Notes: a model not told the origin generated them from the letters alone. 64,000 nucleotides of DNA from Spongiihabitans sp963422685 (GCA_963422685.1 OY730442.1:496001-560000); one strand, 5' to 3'; shown: positions 27,037 through 36,784, counted from the stretch's first letter. Numbers and translations: made by a program.

Positions 27037-27354
27037 TCAGGATTCCAACTCGGGCTCGCTATGCGCCGGATCGTTCGGATTAATAAAGATGAAGCGATAT
27101 TCGCCATCCTGCATTTTTACGTAGTCGAGTTTTGCATTATGCAATAATTCCGTACTGGTCGGCGCAACCACGATTTCCACTCCATTCGATCGGCTGTGGC
27201 TGTCATTGTGGTCAAAGCTGTCAAAACCCATGGCATAGTCCAGGGAACCGTCTCCCATTCTTTTTGCTGCAATGCGCAGCGACAACCCTTCGGCGTTGGA
27301 CGCCTGCATGGATGCCTTGATCTGTCTGGCGGCGCTTTCGCTGATGGTAATCAC
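27037..27354 (-). CDS. dsrR: DsrR, A-type carrier-like protein
   Basis: Small protein of 105 residues with the fold pattern of A-type iron-sulfur carriers (ITISESAARQIKASM start) but without any cysteine. This is exactly the feature of DsrR, which in A. vinosum is needed for normal dsr expression, probably post-transcriptionally. The start is a GTG at 27354 with a good ribosome site (AAGGAAG). It is the last recognisable dsr gene here and lies 38 bases after dsrN. Confidence 0.9.
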   Translation of the reverse strand: MITISESAARQIKASMQASNAEGLSLRIAAKRMGDGSLDYAMGFDSFDHNDSHSRSNGVEIVVAPTSTELLHNAKLDYVKMQDGEYRFIFINPNDPAHSEPELES

Positions 27355-27392
27355 GTTCTTCCTTAATCAATGACGTCGATATTCGATGATAC

Positions 27393-28775
27393 TCATATCG
27401 GCTTCTGTATGGCTGCGATAAATCGTTTGATCCAGGGGTTGGATTGGGTATTTCTCATATGCGAATAGCTTGCGAATATATTTTTATACACCAGGCCATC
27501 GTATCTGCCGTTAATGCCATGCCCCCGCTTTACCCTATAGGCAAATTCTATCTGGTCGCCGAGGTTATGCAGGCTGGAATGATGAAATTCGTGGGCATGG
27601 AGCGGCGGGCACGGCGTTGACCGTGCACCGCCCAGGGTCATGTCCCAGGGATGGTGTGAAGTGGATTCAAGCACCACATAACCACGCCCTACCGGCCGCG
27701 CCTGCATCCGGGTATCGGCGGGTATGACGCCGACCATCTGGTTACATCGACCCTGCCAGGTTATCTGCCGGGATAAATACATCAGCCCCCCGCACTCCGC
27801 ATAAATCGGTCTGCCCGAATCGGCAAAGCGTCGAATCTGGTCGCGCATGGCGATGTTTTGTTCCAGTTCAACACCATGGACTTCGGGAAAGCCGCCGCCG
27901 ATAAACAAGGCATCCACCTCGGGCAATGACCGATCCCTGAGCGTGTCGAAAAACACCGTGTGTACGCCCTGTTGCCGCATGGTTTGAAAATCATCTTCGT
28001 AATAAAAACAAAAAGCGTCATCATGGGCAATACCGATACGGATACCGCATGCCGCCTTCAGGCTGGTTTTGTTTACCAAATCCGGAAGCGCTGCGGCTGC
28101 CTCGGCGATTTCAATAATGCGATCGATATCCACCTCGGCATCCACCGCTGCAGCCAGATTATCGATAATCCTTTCCGGTACAGGCGCTTCTTTGTGAGTG
28201 GTCAATCCGAGATGGCGCTCGGGGATAAGCAGATTCGGGTGCCGCTGAATTCCGCCCAGCACTTCGATATCAGTGTAGTGCGAAATAACGTCACGCAGCT
28301 TGGTTTCATGGCGCCGACCGCCAAGATTATTCAAAACGATACCGGCAATTTGAATATCTGGATCAAATCCCTGATAGCCATTCAATAGCGGCGCTACCCC
28401 CCGGGTAATCCCGGCCGCGTCGATAACAATGATAACCGGCGCCTGCAGCAGCTTTGCCATGGCAGCATTGCTGTCGCTGCCAAGCGGGTCAACACCGTCG
28501 AATAAACCTTTGTTGCCTTCGATAATACTGATCGCCGCATCTGCCTGGTAACGCCCAAACGCTTCCAGAATCTCATTTTCACACATGGTATTGAAATCAA
28601 GATTGATACAGGGCCGCCTGCCAGCCATGCCAAGCCACATCGGATCGATATAGTCCGGCCCTTTCTTGAATGACTGTACGCCCAGCCCGCGCCGCGCCAG
28701 CGCACGGCAAAGACCGGCGGCCAGCATGGTTTTACCCGAAGACTTTCGGGTTGCGGAAACGAGGATGCGTGACAT
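27393..28775 (-). CDS. dsrN: DsrN, siroheme amidase (cobyrinate a,c-diamide synthase-like)
   Basis: Glutamine-dependent amidase of the CobB/CbiA family, 460 residues. In sulfur oxidisers DsrN amidates siroheme to the form used by DsrAB. The N-terminal ATPase part has the deviant P-loop SATRKSSGKTMLAAGL and IIEGNKGLFDGVD. The class I glutaminase domain has the nucleophile Cys in IYAECGGLMYLS and a His in the HEFHHSSL segment. The ATG at 28775 follows dsrP by 80 bases. Confidence 0.95.
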   Translation of the reverse strand: MSRILVSATRKSSGKTMLAAGLCRALARRGLGVQSFKKGPDYIDPMWLGMAGRRPCINLDFNTMCENEILEAFGRYQADAAISIIEGNKGLFDGVDPLGSDSNAAMAKLLQAPVIIVIDAAGITRGVAPLLNGYQGFDPDIQIAGIVLNNLGGRRHETKLRDVISHYTDIEVLGGIQRHPNLLIPERHLGLTTHKEAPVPERIIDNLAAAVDAEVDIDRIIEIAEAAAALPDLVNKTSLKAACGIRIGIAHDDAFCFYYEDDFQTMRQQGVHTVFFDTLRDRSLPEVDALFIGGGFPEVHGVELEQNIAMRDQIRRFADSGRPIYAECGGLMYLSRQITWQGRCNQMVGVIPADTRMQARPVGRGYVVLESTSHHPWDMTLGGARSTPCPPLHAHEFHHSSLHNLGDQIEFAYRVKRGHGINGRYDGLVYKNIFASYSHMRNTQSNPWIKRFIAAIQKPI

Positions 28776-28855
28776 GGCCGAATTCCTGAATTGTCTGGTC
28801 TATGTCCCGGGCGCCCGCACCCGGGGGTTTTCAGGATTGACACCGGCCGTGAATA

Positions 28856-30043
28856 TCAACCTGTTTTATGGATTCGGTTGTCGGGCAGAAACGGCAGCAC
28901 GCGCATCGCCCCGATTATCAACAGCAGGGCCAGGGCGAGCCCCCCCACACCCAGCATGAATTCCGCCAGGCTCGGCGCATAGCTGGCCACCACACCATCG
29001 TAAAACGAGCTGGATACATTTTTACCGGGAAACAATTCAAGCGGCCAGGCCTGGCCGCCGATGATCGTGACATAAAGCTGGGCGATGGCGCCCGCTATGG
29101 TCAGCACCGATGCCGCCATGACGCCTTTCAGCGCATCCCCCAACCGGGTCAGATAAATCATCACCAGCGGCGCTATGGCCCCGGTTAATATCTGCCCAAA
29201 CCAGAACAGGACGGTGTGGATACCGCCGTGGCGCAAAATAAATTTTTCCACGCCATGGTGCTCCGCCATATAGAGATTGGTCAAATGAAACACCGTTACC
29301 AGCAACAGTTCCAGTGCCACGAAAGCAGCCATCCATTTGCCCAGCCGTACAAGCAGCCTGTCTTCGATGGGATTACCGCCCCACAGACTGACAATACGGC
29401 CCAGCAAAATAAAAACCGCAGTACCCAGGACCAGGGACAATACGATAAATATGGGCACCATCATCGCGGCACCATAAAACTGCCGCGCCACCAGAAATCC
29501 GAATATTGACCCGGTTGCGCTGGTCAATACCAGGCGCCAGATAAATACAATCAAACCCGCTTTGCCGATATGATTGTTCATGCCGGGTTCGAACATGGTG
29601 TAAAGGCAGGCGATCACCACGACCACGAAGCCGCTGTACAGAAAAATATTCCAGGCAAAAACTGATTTGAAATTGTAATGGGTCATAGCCACCATCAGTC
29701 GCTCCGGTCTGCCGAGGTCCAGCACCAGCACGACCAAACCGCCCAGCAACAGGCAGATCGACAACAATGCCGACAGACGCGCCCAGGGTGCATAGGCCTG
29801 TTGGCCGAACACCGAACTGATGGAAGCAATATGCAGTACACCGGAGGCCGCCAGTATGAGCAGGATGGCGAATACATGGGGCAGCCCCCATACTATCTGG
29901 TTGTTCATTCCGGTCACCCAATGCCCATGGTGCCCGATATAACGTGCCGCCGCATAACCGCAGACCATTAGTATTAGCAAAACCACCACACTAATCCGGT
30001 AATCCGGCCGGCTGCATTTAAGCTCCTGGTACTGGTCGCGCAT
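28856..30043 (-). CDS. dsrP: DsrP, NrfD-like membrane subunit of DsrMKJOP
   Basis: Integral membrane quinone-interacting subunit of the DsrMKJOP complex, NrfD/PsrC family, about 395 residues with ten hydrophobic segments. The early motif TGMNNQIVWGLPHVFAI and the LDLGRPERLMVAM loop are diagnostic. I prefer the ATG at 30043 with a GGAAA-type ribosome site; an in-frame TTG at 30067, just after the dsrO stop, would add 8 residues. It pairs with the ferredoxin-like DsrO encoded immediately upstream. Confidence 0.94.
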   Translation of the reverse strand: MRDQYQELKCSRPDYRISVVVLLILMVCGYAAARYIGHHGHWVTGMNNQIVWGLPHVFAILLILAASGVLHIASISSVFGQQAYAPWARLSALLSICLLLGGLVVLVLDLGRPERLMVAMTHYNFKSVFAWNIFLYSGFVVVVIACLYTMFEPGMNNHIGKAGLIVFIWRLVLTSATGSIFGFLVARQFYGAAMMVPIFIVLSLVLGTAVFILLGRIVSLWGGNPIEDRLLVRLGKWMAAFVALELLLVTVFHLTNLYMAEHHGVEKFILRHGGIHTVLFWFGQILTGAIAPLVMIYLTRLGDALKGVMAASVLTIAGAIAQLYVTIIGGQAWPLELFPGKNVSSSFYDGVVASYAPSLAEFMLGVGGLALALLLIIGAMRVLPFLPDNRIHKTG

Positions 30044-30069
30044 AAATTTCCGATACTGCTCTGGCAAAA

Positions 30070-30894
30070 CTAGACATGCTGGTATCGCACGCCGGTATTC
30101 AAGCCAAGATCTGCCCGTACCTGGCGGCTGGGCCGGGTTTTTAACCTGACAGCAATAGCGCTGTTTTGATCATTTAAATCCCCGAACACCATGGCGCCGT
30201 TGCCGTCGGCGTGACAGGCTTCGACGCAGGCCGGTAATCGACCAGTCTGTCCGGCTGGTGGGTCCTGGTCTATGCGATGCACACAAAAGGTGCAGCTTTC
30301 GACCGTGCCCTTGCCTCTGGGCGAATAGGACTTCTGGTTGTGCAATGTTTCGTGCACAAAAGAACGGGCCTTATAGGGGCAAGCGATGACGCAGTAACGG
30401 CATCCAATACAGGTGTGCTTATCCACCAGAACAATCCCGTCTGCCCGTTTAAAAGAGGCCCCGGTCGGGCAGACATCCACACAGGGCGGGTTTTCACAAT
30501 GCTGGCACAACATGGGCAATGAACTGGCATGGCCGGTCTGCCGGTCAACCAGATCAAGTTTGCGAATCCATTGTGGGTCGGATTCGGGTCGATCAAATTT
30601 TTCCAGATTATGTTCACTGTTACACCCGGATACGCAGGCATCGCAGCCGCTGGCGCATTTCGCGGCATCGATGAGCAGTCCCCAGCGGGTCAGGCTGGAT
30701 GCCGCCTGGTCAGCGGATTTTGCCATGGCCAGCTCAACCAGACTAAACCCTTTGGCGGCGGCATAAAGCCCCGCAGCGCTGGCCGCACCGGCCACCAGCC
30801 GGCGGCGCCTGGCGCCGTGGGCTGGCAAGGATTGACAGTGTGGGCCACCTTTGTCGCGGCGGTCATGCTGGTGAGACTTATTCATGCTGTTCAT
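30070..30894 (-). CDS. dsrO: DsrO, periplasmic iron-sulfur subunit of DsrMKJOP
   Basis: Ferredoxin-like protein of 274 residues with multiple 4Fe-4S cysteine clusters: CASGCDACVSGC, CQHCENPPCVDVC, CIGCRYCVIAC and the CTFCVHR/CVEAC set. A twin-arginine signal (RRRRLVAGAASAAG) indicates Tat export folded, as known for DsrO. It transfers electrons between DsrJ and DsrP in the periplasm. The ATG at 30894 overlaps the end of dsrJ by 17 bases; an ATG at 30885 is also possible. Confidence 0.95.
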   Translation of the reverse strand: MNSMNKSHQHDRRDKGGPHCQSLPAHGARRRRLVAGAASAAGLYAAAKGFSLVELAMAKSADQAASSLTRWGLLIDAAKCASGCDACVSGCNSEHNLEKFDRPESDPQWIRKLDLVDRQTGHASSLPMLCQHCENPPCVDVCPTGASFKRADGIVLVDKHTCIGCRYCVIACPYKARSFVHETLHNQKSYSPRGKGTVESCTFCVHRIDQDPPAGQTGRLPACVEACHADGNGAMVFGDLNDQNSAIAVRLKTRPSRQVRADLGLNTGVRYQHV

Positions 30895-31333
30895 TTGCCC
30901 CGGTCATATGCCAGAGTGGAAAGTTGAGACTATCCACTTCGAACGCATTCACCGCGGTGCGATGTTCATCCGGGGTGGCGGCATGGCATTCAAAACAATC
31001 CAGCTTCACGCTGGCGAAACTGTGGCAGGTCTGGCAAAACTGCCGGGGCGCGTTCACGGCAATAAATCGCCCCTGGTTGTCCGCTTGCGCATGACAATCA
31101 ATGCACCCTGTCAGGCTGTGCTGCCGGGTGCGTATTCCCTGGTATACGGTTTTGTCCCGTTGATGGTATAAAAAATTCATGTGATCTTTACGCATCACAT
31201 CGGTGGGTTCAACGCAGCGCTCCCCTTTGCCGCGTGGCAGCACCGGCATTTCGGCATGGCCTGATGTCCCGGTTAGCAATAACAGGCCGGCCACGACAAA
31301 AAAGCAGTTCCCAATAGCAGGCAGACATGCCAA
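30878..31333 (-). CDS. dsrJ: DsrJ, triheme cytochrome c
   Basis: Periplasmic triheme cytochrome of 151 residues. Three CxxCH sites are visible: CIDCH, CQTCH and CFECH. An uncleaved or signal-like hydrophobic N-terminus (FFVVAGLLLLTG) is present. Cys40 in GKGERCVEP corresponds to the conserved cysteine that gives one DsrJ heme its unusual His/Cys ligation. The start is a TTG at 31333 with a strong GGGGAG ribosome site 7 bases upstream and no better ATG in frame. It begins 4 bases after the dsrL stop. Confidence 0.94.
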   Translation of the reverse strand: MACLPAIGNCFFVVAGLLLLTGTSGHAEMPVLPRGKGERCVEPTDVMRKDHMNFLYHQRDKTVYQGIRTRQHSLTGCIDCHAQADNQGRFIAVNAPRQFCQTCHSFASVKLDCFECHAATPDEHRTAVNAFEVDSLNFPLWHMTGANEQHE

Positions 31334-31337
31334 GGAA

Positions 31338-33278
31338 TTACTCCCCTATCCCCATGTCGATATAACCCGTGGGGCAGACCTCGGCACAAATATGACATCC
31401 GATACAGCGGTTATAGTCGGTGTCAACGTACCTGCCCAGGGTGGATTGATCCTTGCTGACCCGGAACACTGCATCCTGGGGACAATAGATAACGCAGTTA
31501 TCGCATTCAAAACACATCCCGCAGCTCATGCAGCGGTGCGCTTCATTTTTCGCCGTTTCAGCATCGAAACCCTGGTGGCGCTCCTGGAAATGGCTGAGCA
31601 CCTGATCCTTGCCCGGCCCTGTGGATATGCGTTGATTGCGCGGCGTATAGCCGAAATGGCCGAGGAACAGTTTCGCGGATGGAATCACTTCATGGGCGCT
31701 GCGATCCTCAAAGTTATGAATCGCATAATCGGATTTACAGGTGCCCCATTGCTGTTGATGATCATATTCTCCAGGCCCGATGTTTGTCTCCCGCAACTTG
31801 TCCAGCAGATCAAAATGATGAACGTCAACTTTCGGGCGTTTGGCTGGTTCGCCATTTTTAAGATATTGATCGATGCTTTGCGATGCGATGGCCGCCTGGC
31901 CAATGGCCGTGGTCAACAAGTGGGGCCGGATAATATCCCCGGCAACAAAGTGGCCCGGTTTGTGCGGATACTGATAAAACCTGTCCGCATCCATCAGACC
32001 CCGTCCGTTGTCAAACTCCTCAAGGCCCGCCAGATTACCGCCCTGTCCGATAGCGGCGACGATCAAATCACATTCGATATCGAATTCCGTCTCTGGCACC
32101 GGAACCGGTCGGCCATCACCCTGGACAGTACATTCAGCCAGCCGCAGTCTGGCAGCGCGCCCCGCTTTATCCTTGAGCACTTCCACCGGCATCACGCCGT
32201 GACGAATATCCACACCTTCGTGCAGCGCATCCGCCACTTCCTGTTCGGTCGCGGTCATCTGCTCTCTTGGAAACAGCGAGGTCAGGGTAACCCTGGCCCC
32301 TTCCCGGGCCGCAGAAATTGCGGCGTCATGGGCCACATAGCCACCAATTACGGCTTCAGGGCGCTGTGATTTATTCATATTCCTGATGCGGCCGAGCCGT
32401 CTTGCCACCGAGACCACGTCGATGGAAGTGTCGCCGCCGCCCACACACACCACCCGCTCCGAAGTTACCTGCAATTTCCCCTGGTTAAATACCTCCAGAA
32501 ATTTTATCCCGCTGACACAGTTCGGCGCGTCTGCACCGGGTACCGGCAACGGGCGGCCAGTTTGACAGCCGATACACCACAGCACGGCATGGAAATCCCG
32601 CTCAAGCTGCTCCACGGCCAGGTCCGCGCCAATTTTACAATGGGTGCGAACTTCAATTTCGCCCATATCCAGAATGCGTTGAATTTCATGGTTTAAATGG
32701 TCCCGCGGCGTTCGATAACCGGGAATGCCGTAGCGCATCATGCCACCGAGCTGTTCATGGCCATCGAATATGGTCGAACCATGGCCCATGCGCCGCAGTT
32801 GAAAGGCGGCGGCCAGCCCCGCCGGCCCGCCGCCGATAATTGCGACTTTTTTATCGCCGGGATGCGGCGCATGGAATGCGTACTTTTTGTCGAATGCGTG
32901 GTCGCCAATAAACTGCTCAACCGCATTGATGCCGACATAATCTTCCACATCATTTCGATTGCAACCATTCTCACAGGGCGCTGGACAGACTCTTCCCATC
33001 ATCGCCGGAAACGGGTTGGCGTTGGTGCACCGGCGGAACGCATACTCTTCCCAGGCAACACCGGCGGGCGGTTTTTCGATGCCGCGAACAATTTGCAACC
33101 AGCCGCGAACGTCTTCGCCGGAAGGGCAACTGGCTTGGCAAGGCGGTGTACGGTGCACATAGGTCGGACACTTGTGCGAGTGATCTGCACTGAAAATGGA
33201 TTGCTGCCAGTCATCCCATTTATCATCGCCCTCTTTATATGCGCGGAAGGTTAATTTTCGCTCTTTTGTTGACACCAT
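31338..33278 (-). CDS. dsrL: DsrL, iron-sulfur flavoprotein NAD(P)H oxidoreductase
   Basis: Iron-sulfur flavoprotein related to the glutamate synthase small subunit, 646 residues. The N-terminal cysteine-rich region (CQASCPSGEDVRGWL, CPAPCENGC) precedes an FAD motif (VAIIGGGPAGLAAAF) and an NAD(P) motif (RVVCVGGGDTSIDVV). The extra C-terminal ferredoxin domain has CMSCGMCFECDNCVIYC and CIGCHICAEVC. In sulfur oxidisers DsrL accepts electrons from DsrAB and is needed for oxidation of stored sulfur. The ATG at 33278 has a GAGGAAG site; a frame to 33350 would overlap dsrK. Confidence 0.95.
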   Translation of the reverse strand: MVSTKERKLTFRAYKEGDDKWDDWQQSIFSADHSHKCPTYVHRTPPCQASCPSGEDVRGWLQIVRGIEKPPAGVAWEEYAFRRCTNANPFPAMMGRVCPAPCENGCNRNDVEDYVGINAVEQFIGDHAFDKKYAFHAPHPGDKKVAIIGGGPAGLAAAFQLRRMGHGSTIFDGHEQLGGMMRYGIPGYRTPRDHLNHEIQRILDMGEIEVRTHCKIGADLAVEQLERDFHAVLWCIGCQTGRPLPVPGADAPNCVSGIKFLEVFNQGKLQVTSERVVCVGGGDTSIDVVSVARRLGRIRNMNKSQRPEAVIGGYVAHDAAISAAREGARVTLTSLFPREQMTATEQEVADALHEGVDIRHGVMPVEVLKDKAGRAARLRLAECTVQGDGRPVPVPETEFDIECDLIVAAIGQGGNLAGLEEFDNGRGLMDADRFYQYPHKPGHFVAGDIIRPHLLTTAIGQAAIASQSIDQYLKNGEPAKRPKVDVHHFDLLDKLRETNIGPGEYDHQQQWGTCKSDYAIHNFEDRSAHEVIPSAKLFLGHFGYTPRNQRISTGPGKDQVLSHFQERHQGFDAETAKNEAHRCMSCGMCFECDNCVIYCPQDAVFRVSKDQSTLGRYVDTDYNRCIGCHICAEVCPTGYIDMGIGE

Positions 33279-33300
33279 TAGTGCTTCCTCAACCTGAGAA

Positions 33301-34797
33301 TCATCTTTCAACGCCGAGTTCCAGCGCATCGCCAGCCAGTTGGTGCACACTCACAACCATGTCCATGCTCATGCGGTAATACGGCAGCACTCTGGTGAAC
33401 TGGCTTTTGCAGATGGCACAGATTGCCGCCATGTGGGTGACGCCATGCTGCTCTATCACTTCATGCAGCGCCTGTATGCGGGGAGCGGCGCCCTTGACCC
33501 GTAGCTCGACCAGATCATCGGTCAACAAGCCGCCGCCGCCACCACAGCAAAAAGTGCCCTCATGAATGGAGTCCTGACGCATATCCACAAAATGATTACA
33601 GCAGGCCTTGATGATTTCCCGGGGAATAATAAACTGCCCGCCAGGCATATTACCCATTCTTGAGGCCCGGGAAACATTACAGGAATCATGAAAAGTCACC
33701 ACCTTGTGGTCGTTCTCTTCCCGGTTGAATTGCAGCGCGCCCTGTTGAATCAGATTATAAGTGGATTCACAGATATGCTGTGGTGCGGGATAGTCCGGGT
33801 CGAGAAAATCAAACGGCCCGATCAGCGTATTCCAGTAGCTGTAGGCCACACGCCAGGCGTGGCCGCATTCTCCGACAATAATACGTTTTACGCCAAGTTC
33901 TAGCGCCGCCTCGCGGATGCGCATGGCCACTTTCTGCATATTGTCCTGGCTGCCGATAAACAATCCGAAATTGGCCGCCTCGGCGGCGTGGGAACTCAGG
34001 GTCCAACTGATGCCGGCCTGGTGAAAAATTTTGGCGTAGCCGATAAGCCCATCCACATGGGGCTCAGCAAAAAAATCTGCCGAGGGCGTGACCAGCAAAA
34101 CTTCGGCCCCGTGCACATCCAGTGGAAACCGCACATCCACATCCGTATCGTCCTTGATTTCTTCTTCCAGTCCCGCCAGAGTATGAATCAAAGCAGGCTC
34201 CGGCAGCCCCAGATTGTTACCCGTTTTGTAGACCTTGCCAATAATCTCACTGGAATACTTTTGTCCCACGCCGACGCTGGCAAGGATTTCCCGGCCGGCC
34301 ATGGTGACCTCCGCCGTATCAATACCGAAGGGGCAGTAAACCGAGCATCGTCGGCATTCGGAGCATTGATGATAGTAGGTATACCAGTCTTCCAACACGG
34401 CTTTGGTGAGGTCCACCGCGCCCACCAGCCAGGGAAAGTATTTGCCGGCGAAGGTGAAGTAGCGGCGATAAACCTTACGCATCAAGTCCTGTCTGGCCAC
34501 GGGCATATTCTTTGGGTCGGCGGTACCCAGAAAGTAATGACATTTATCGGTGCAGGCGCCGCATTTTACGCAACTGTCCATGAATACCTGCAGCGATCGG
34601 TGCTTGCCCAGCAACTCCCGCATTTTTTCGATGGCTTTGTCGTGCCAGTTTTCTACCAGCTCTCCGGGAAACCCCAGGGCTTCCTGATGCCCCGATTTGG
34701 CCACAAAAGGTTTGATATGGGCCGTTGCAGCCGCCTGCAATGCTGGCGTTTGCGCATGATTGGTAATAACCGGAATTTTAAACTCTACCTTGTTCAT
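33301..34797 (-). CDS. dsrK: DsrK, HdrD-like catalytic iron-sulfur subunit
   Basis: Cytoplasmic iron-sulfur protein of 498 residues related to heterodisulfide reductase HdrD. Two ferredoxin-type clusters (CVKCGACTDKC and CSECRRCSVYC) are followed by cysteine-rich CCG-type segments, including EGTFCCGGGGGLL and the preceding FHDSCNVSR and KACCNH cysteines, which bind the special catalytic cluster. DsrK is the proposed site of action on the DsrC trisulfide/disulfide. Its ATG overlaps the dsrM stop (ATGA), so the two are translationally coupled. Confidence 0.96.
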   Translation of the reverse strand: MNKVEFKIPVITNHAQTPALQAAATAHIKPFVAKSGHQEALGFPGELVENWHDKAIEKMRELLGKHRSLQVFMDSCVKCGACTDKCHYFLGTADPKNMPVARQDLMRKVYRRYFTFAGKYFPWLVGAVDLTKAVLEDWYTYYHQCSECRRCSVYCPFGIDTAEVTMAGREILASVGVGQKYSSEIIGKVYKTGNNLGLPEPALIHTLAGLEEEIKDDTDVDVRFPLDVHGAEVLLVTPSADFFAEPHVDGLIGYAKIFHQAGISWTLSSHAAEAANFGLFIGSQDNMQKVAMRIREAALELGVKRIIVGECGHAWRVAYSYWNTLIGPFDFLDPDYPAPQHICESTYNLIQQGALQFNREENDHKVVTFHDSCNVSRASRMGNMPGGQFIIPREIIKACCNHFVDMRQDSIHEGTFCCGGGGGLLTDDLVELRVKGAAPRIQALHEVIEQHGVTHMAAICAICKSQFTRVLPYYRMSMDMVVSVHQLAGDALELGVER

Positions 34798-35537
34798 CCT
34801 GCCTGCTCACCCGGTTTTTTCATCCTGCCGGCGCCAGAAAGGTACCGTACTTCCCGTGAATTATCGGCCTGATTACGAGTGGGGCTGAAAAACAAACCCG
34901 GCGCATGCAGTAATTTGCTGATCGGAAAAACCAGCATCAGACAAATCACCAAAGCAAGGTGTATCAATAGCGCGGGGTCGGCTGGCAGGGCATGCAGGTG
35001 AAACCGCATCAGCCCCAGCGCAAAGCCTTTAAGCGCCACCACATCGGTATGCCATATATACTTCATCCCCAGACCGGAGCCCGCTATCGCCAGAATCAAG
35101 GCCAGCATCAGATGATCTGAGACAGCGGAAATATATCGCACCCGATCGACAAAAATTCTTCTGCCCCACAGACCCAGCAGGCCAAACACCATGGCATGGC
35201 CCGCATAAATTCCAGCGGACTGCAACAGGTTGACCCAAGGCCACACCGGGTCGGTGAAATAACGCAGGTGGCGCAGCAGCGCCAGCAGCAAACCAAAGTG
35301 GAAAACCCATGCAAATATCCACGTCCACTTGCTGGCCTTGAACAGACTTTCAAAAAACACGACTTCACGAAACAGCCTGGCCACCACGCCTGCCCGACTG
35401 GTAGGCGCCGGGGTGGTTGGAATTTTCAGCGGCGCGGGGGCACGGGCATACATCCGCATCCGCCTGACCACACCGATTATCAGCACAGCGGTCGCCAGAT
35501 AAAACAATCCAGCGTACAAAATGGTGACAAAAGACAC
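34794..35537 (-). CDS. dsrM: DsrM, b-type cytochrome membrane subunit
   Basis: Membrane cytochrome b of 247 residues, NarI-like, with five to six hydrophobic segments. Histidines in FAWVFHFGLLLALLRHLR and YIWHTD lie in or near helices and are the likely heme ligands. DsrM passes electrons from DsrK to the quinone pool. The start is a GTG at 35537; the stop overlaps the dsrK start by 4 bases. A 50-base gap separates it from dsrC. Confidence 0.94.
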   Translation of the reverse strand: MSFVTILYAGLFYLATAVLIIGVVRRMRMYARAPAPLKIPTTPAPTSRAGVVARLFREVVFFESLFKASKWTWIFAWVFHFGLLLALLRHLRYFTDPVWPWVNLLQSAGIYAGHAMVFGLLGLWGRRIFVDRVRYISAVSDHLMLALILAIAGSGLGMKYIWHTDVVALKGFALGLMRFHLHALPADPALLIHLALVICLMLVFPISKLLHAPGLFFSPTRNQADNSREVRYLSGAGRMKKPGEQAG

Positions 35538-35587
35538 GGCAAATCCCGGTTTTCAAATTGCGCGCAGAAACCAGCCGGAAATGCGAT

Positions 35588-35920
35588 CTAGACGCATCCC
35601 GTAGGCTTGGGCAGTCCAGCGTATTTACAGGCCTGTTTGGCCGGACCGTAAGGAAACAATTCATACAGATATTTGCTGTTGCCCTTGTCCTTGCCAAGAC
35701 GTTTTCCAATCGCTTTGGTCAGCACGCGCACCGCCGGTGCGATTTGATACTCGTCATAGTATTCACGCAGGAAATTGACCACTTCCCAGTGATTTTCCGT
35801 CATGTCGCAACCGTCTTCACTGGCCATCGCTTCGGCCAGGTCAAGACTCCAGTCGCTCAGATTTTCAAGGTACCCTTCTTCGTCGGTCTGAAAGGATTTG
35901 CCATTAATTTCGATTGCCAT
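35588..35920 (-). CDS. dsrC: DsrC, sulfur-carrier protein
   Basis: Small DsrC/TusE-family protein of 110 residues. The two redox-active cysteines of true DsrC are both present, Cys98 (KQACKYAGL) and the penultimate Cys109, eleven residues apart. It carries sulfur as a trisulfide between DsrAB and the DsrMK complex. A strong ribosome site (GGGGAG) precedes the ATG at 35920. It is placed between dsrH and dsrM, as in A. vinosum. Confidence 0.97.
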   Translation of the reverse strand: MAIEINGKSFQTDEEGYLENLSDWSLDLAEAMASEDGCDMTENHWEVVNFLREYYDEYQIAPAVRVLTKAIGKRLGKDKGNSKYLYELFPYGPAKQACKYAGLPKPTGCV

Positions 35921-35969
35921 AATCAGCTCCCCGCTTGGGTAAAATTGTTTGCCTAAGTGATTAAACCAG

Positions 35970-36272
35970 TCACATCCAGGATTGAACCCCGGAGGATTCC
36001 GCAGCCAGTTGGACGAAGCCGGGGTAATCGACTACCGCAATGCCTTGGATCAGTTCATCGTATTCGATACCGCGTGCCCTGAGATCCGGGCCGAGCGCAT
36101 AGATTTCTCGATCTTTTCGGCATTGATTGACAGCCGATGCCATCTCGCCGTTTTTCAGCGCACCATACACACCATCTTCAATCAACAGAATTTTACTGCC
36201 TGATTTGGACAGGCGCAGGCAGGTTTCCAGGCTGTTCTTTTCAAATGGAGATTTGTTTACGGTATGCAGCAT
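35970..36272 (-). CDS. dsrH: DsrH, TusB-like sulfur relay subunit
   Basis: Smallest subunit of the DsrE2F2H2 sulfur-transfer hexamer, about 100 residues. I start at the ATG at 36272 (MLHTVNKSPFEKNSLETCL), the family start; an in-frame extension to 36329 adds 19 atypical residues. Cys18 in SLETCLRLS corresponds to the conserved DsrH cysteine. GVYGALKNGE is typical of TusB/DsrH. It sits between dsrF and dsrC. Confidence 0.94.
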   Translation of the reverse strand: MLHTVNKSPFEKNSLETCLRLSKSGSKILLIEDGVYGALKNGEMASAVNQCRKDREIYALGPDLRARGIEYDELIQGIAVVDYPGFVQLAAESSGVQSWM

Positions 36273-36352
36273 GGCAATACTATCCTGAATATTTCCCTGG
36301 AATGCTTCGGGCTTGATAATTTTTGACAACTTGGGAGCGCTTGAATTCGCGA

Positions 36353-36784
36353 TCAGAAATTAAAAATGACGGCATGGTCATCAATGATGTCCCGCATTTC
36401 CTTTGCGCCGACAATCCGGATCAAGGGTTTTTCCTGCCAGTCATCCTCCTCGTCTGCATACACCAGCGACATCAGGTCATCTTCATCCAGCCCGCGCCGG
36501 GTCATGGACTCGCGCTCAACATAGACCCTGTGCACGTCATAATCCCCGAGCGCCCGATAAGTCGCGCTGAAATTCCGGCTGCCGATTTCCTGTGTATCCT
36601 GACCTTTCTTAAGCTGAAAAACACCGTCATCAATAAATGCCATGGCCACGTCCTGCTCAAAGGCCGCACCAATCAACGCCACATCCAATCCTTCCTGGGC
36701 ATAGCCAGAGCCGTGGGGCGCCCGGCGATTGATATACAGGATTTTTTTGGTCATTGCGCCGGAGCGACTGGCATTTTCGTTCAT
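36353..36784 (-). CDS. dsrF: DsrF, TusC-like sulfur relay subunit
   Basis: Subunit of the DsrEFH complex, 143 residues from the ATG at 36784, or 133 from the ATG at 36754, where the family-type start MTKKILYINRRAPHGSGYAQEGLDVAL begins. The motif AMAFIDDGVFQLKKGQDT is characteristic. DsrF has no essential cysteine and this copy contains none, as expected for a structural partner of DsrE. Confidence 0.94.
   Translation of the reverse strand: MNENASRSGAMTKKILYINRRAPHGSGYAQEGLDVALIGAAFEQDVAMAFIDDGVFQLKKGQDTQEIGSRNFSATYRALGDYDVHRVYVERESMTRRGLDEDDLMSLVYADEEDDWQEKPLIRIVGAKEMRDIIDDHAVIFNF

Noticed and set aside
31203..32369. Plus-strand frame of about 388 codons opposite dsrJ/dsrL
   Set aside because: Antisense to confidently identified dsr genes with cofactor motifs; a mirror frame.
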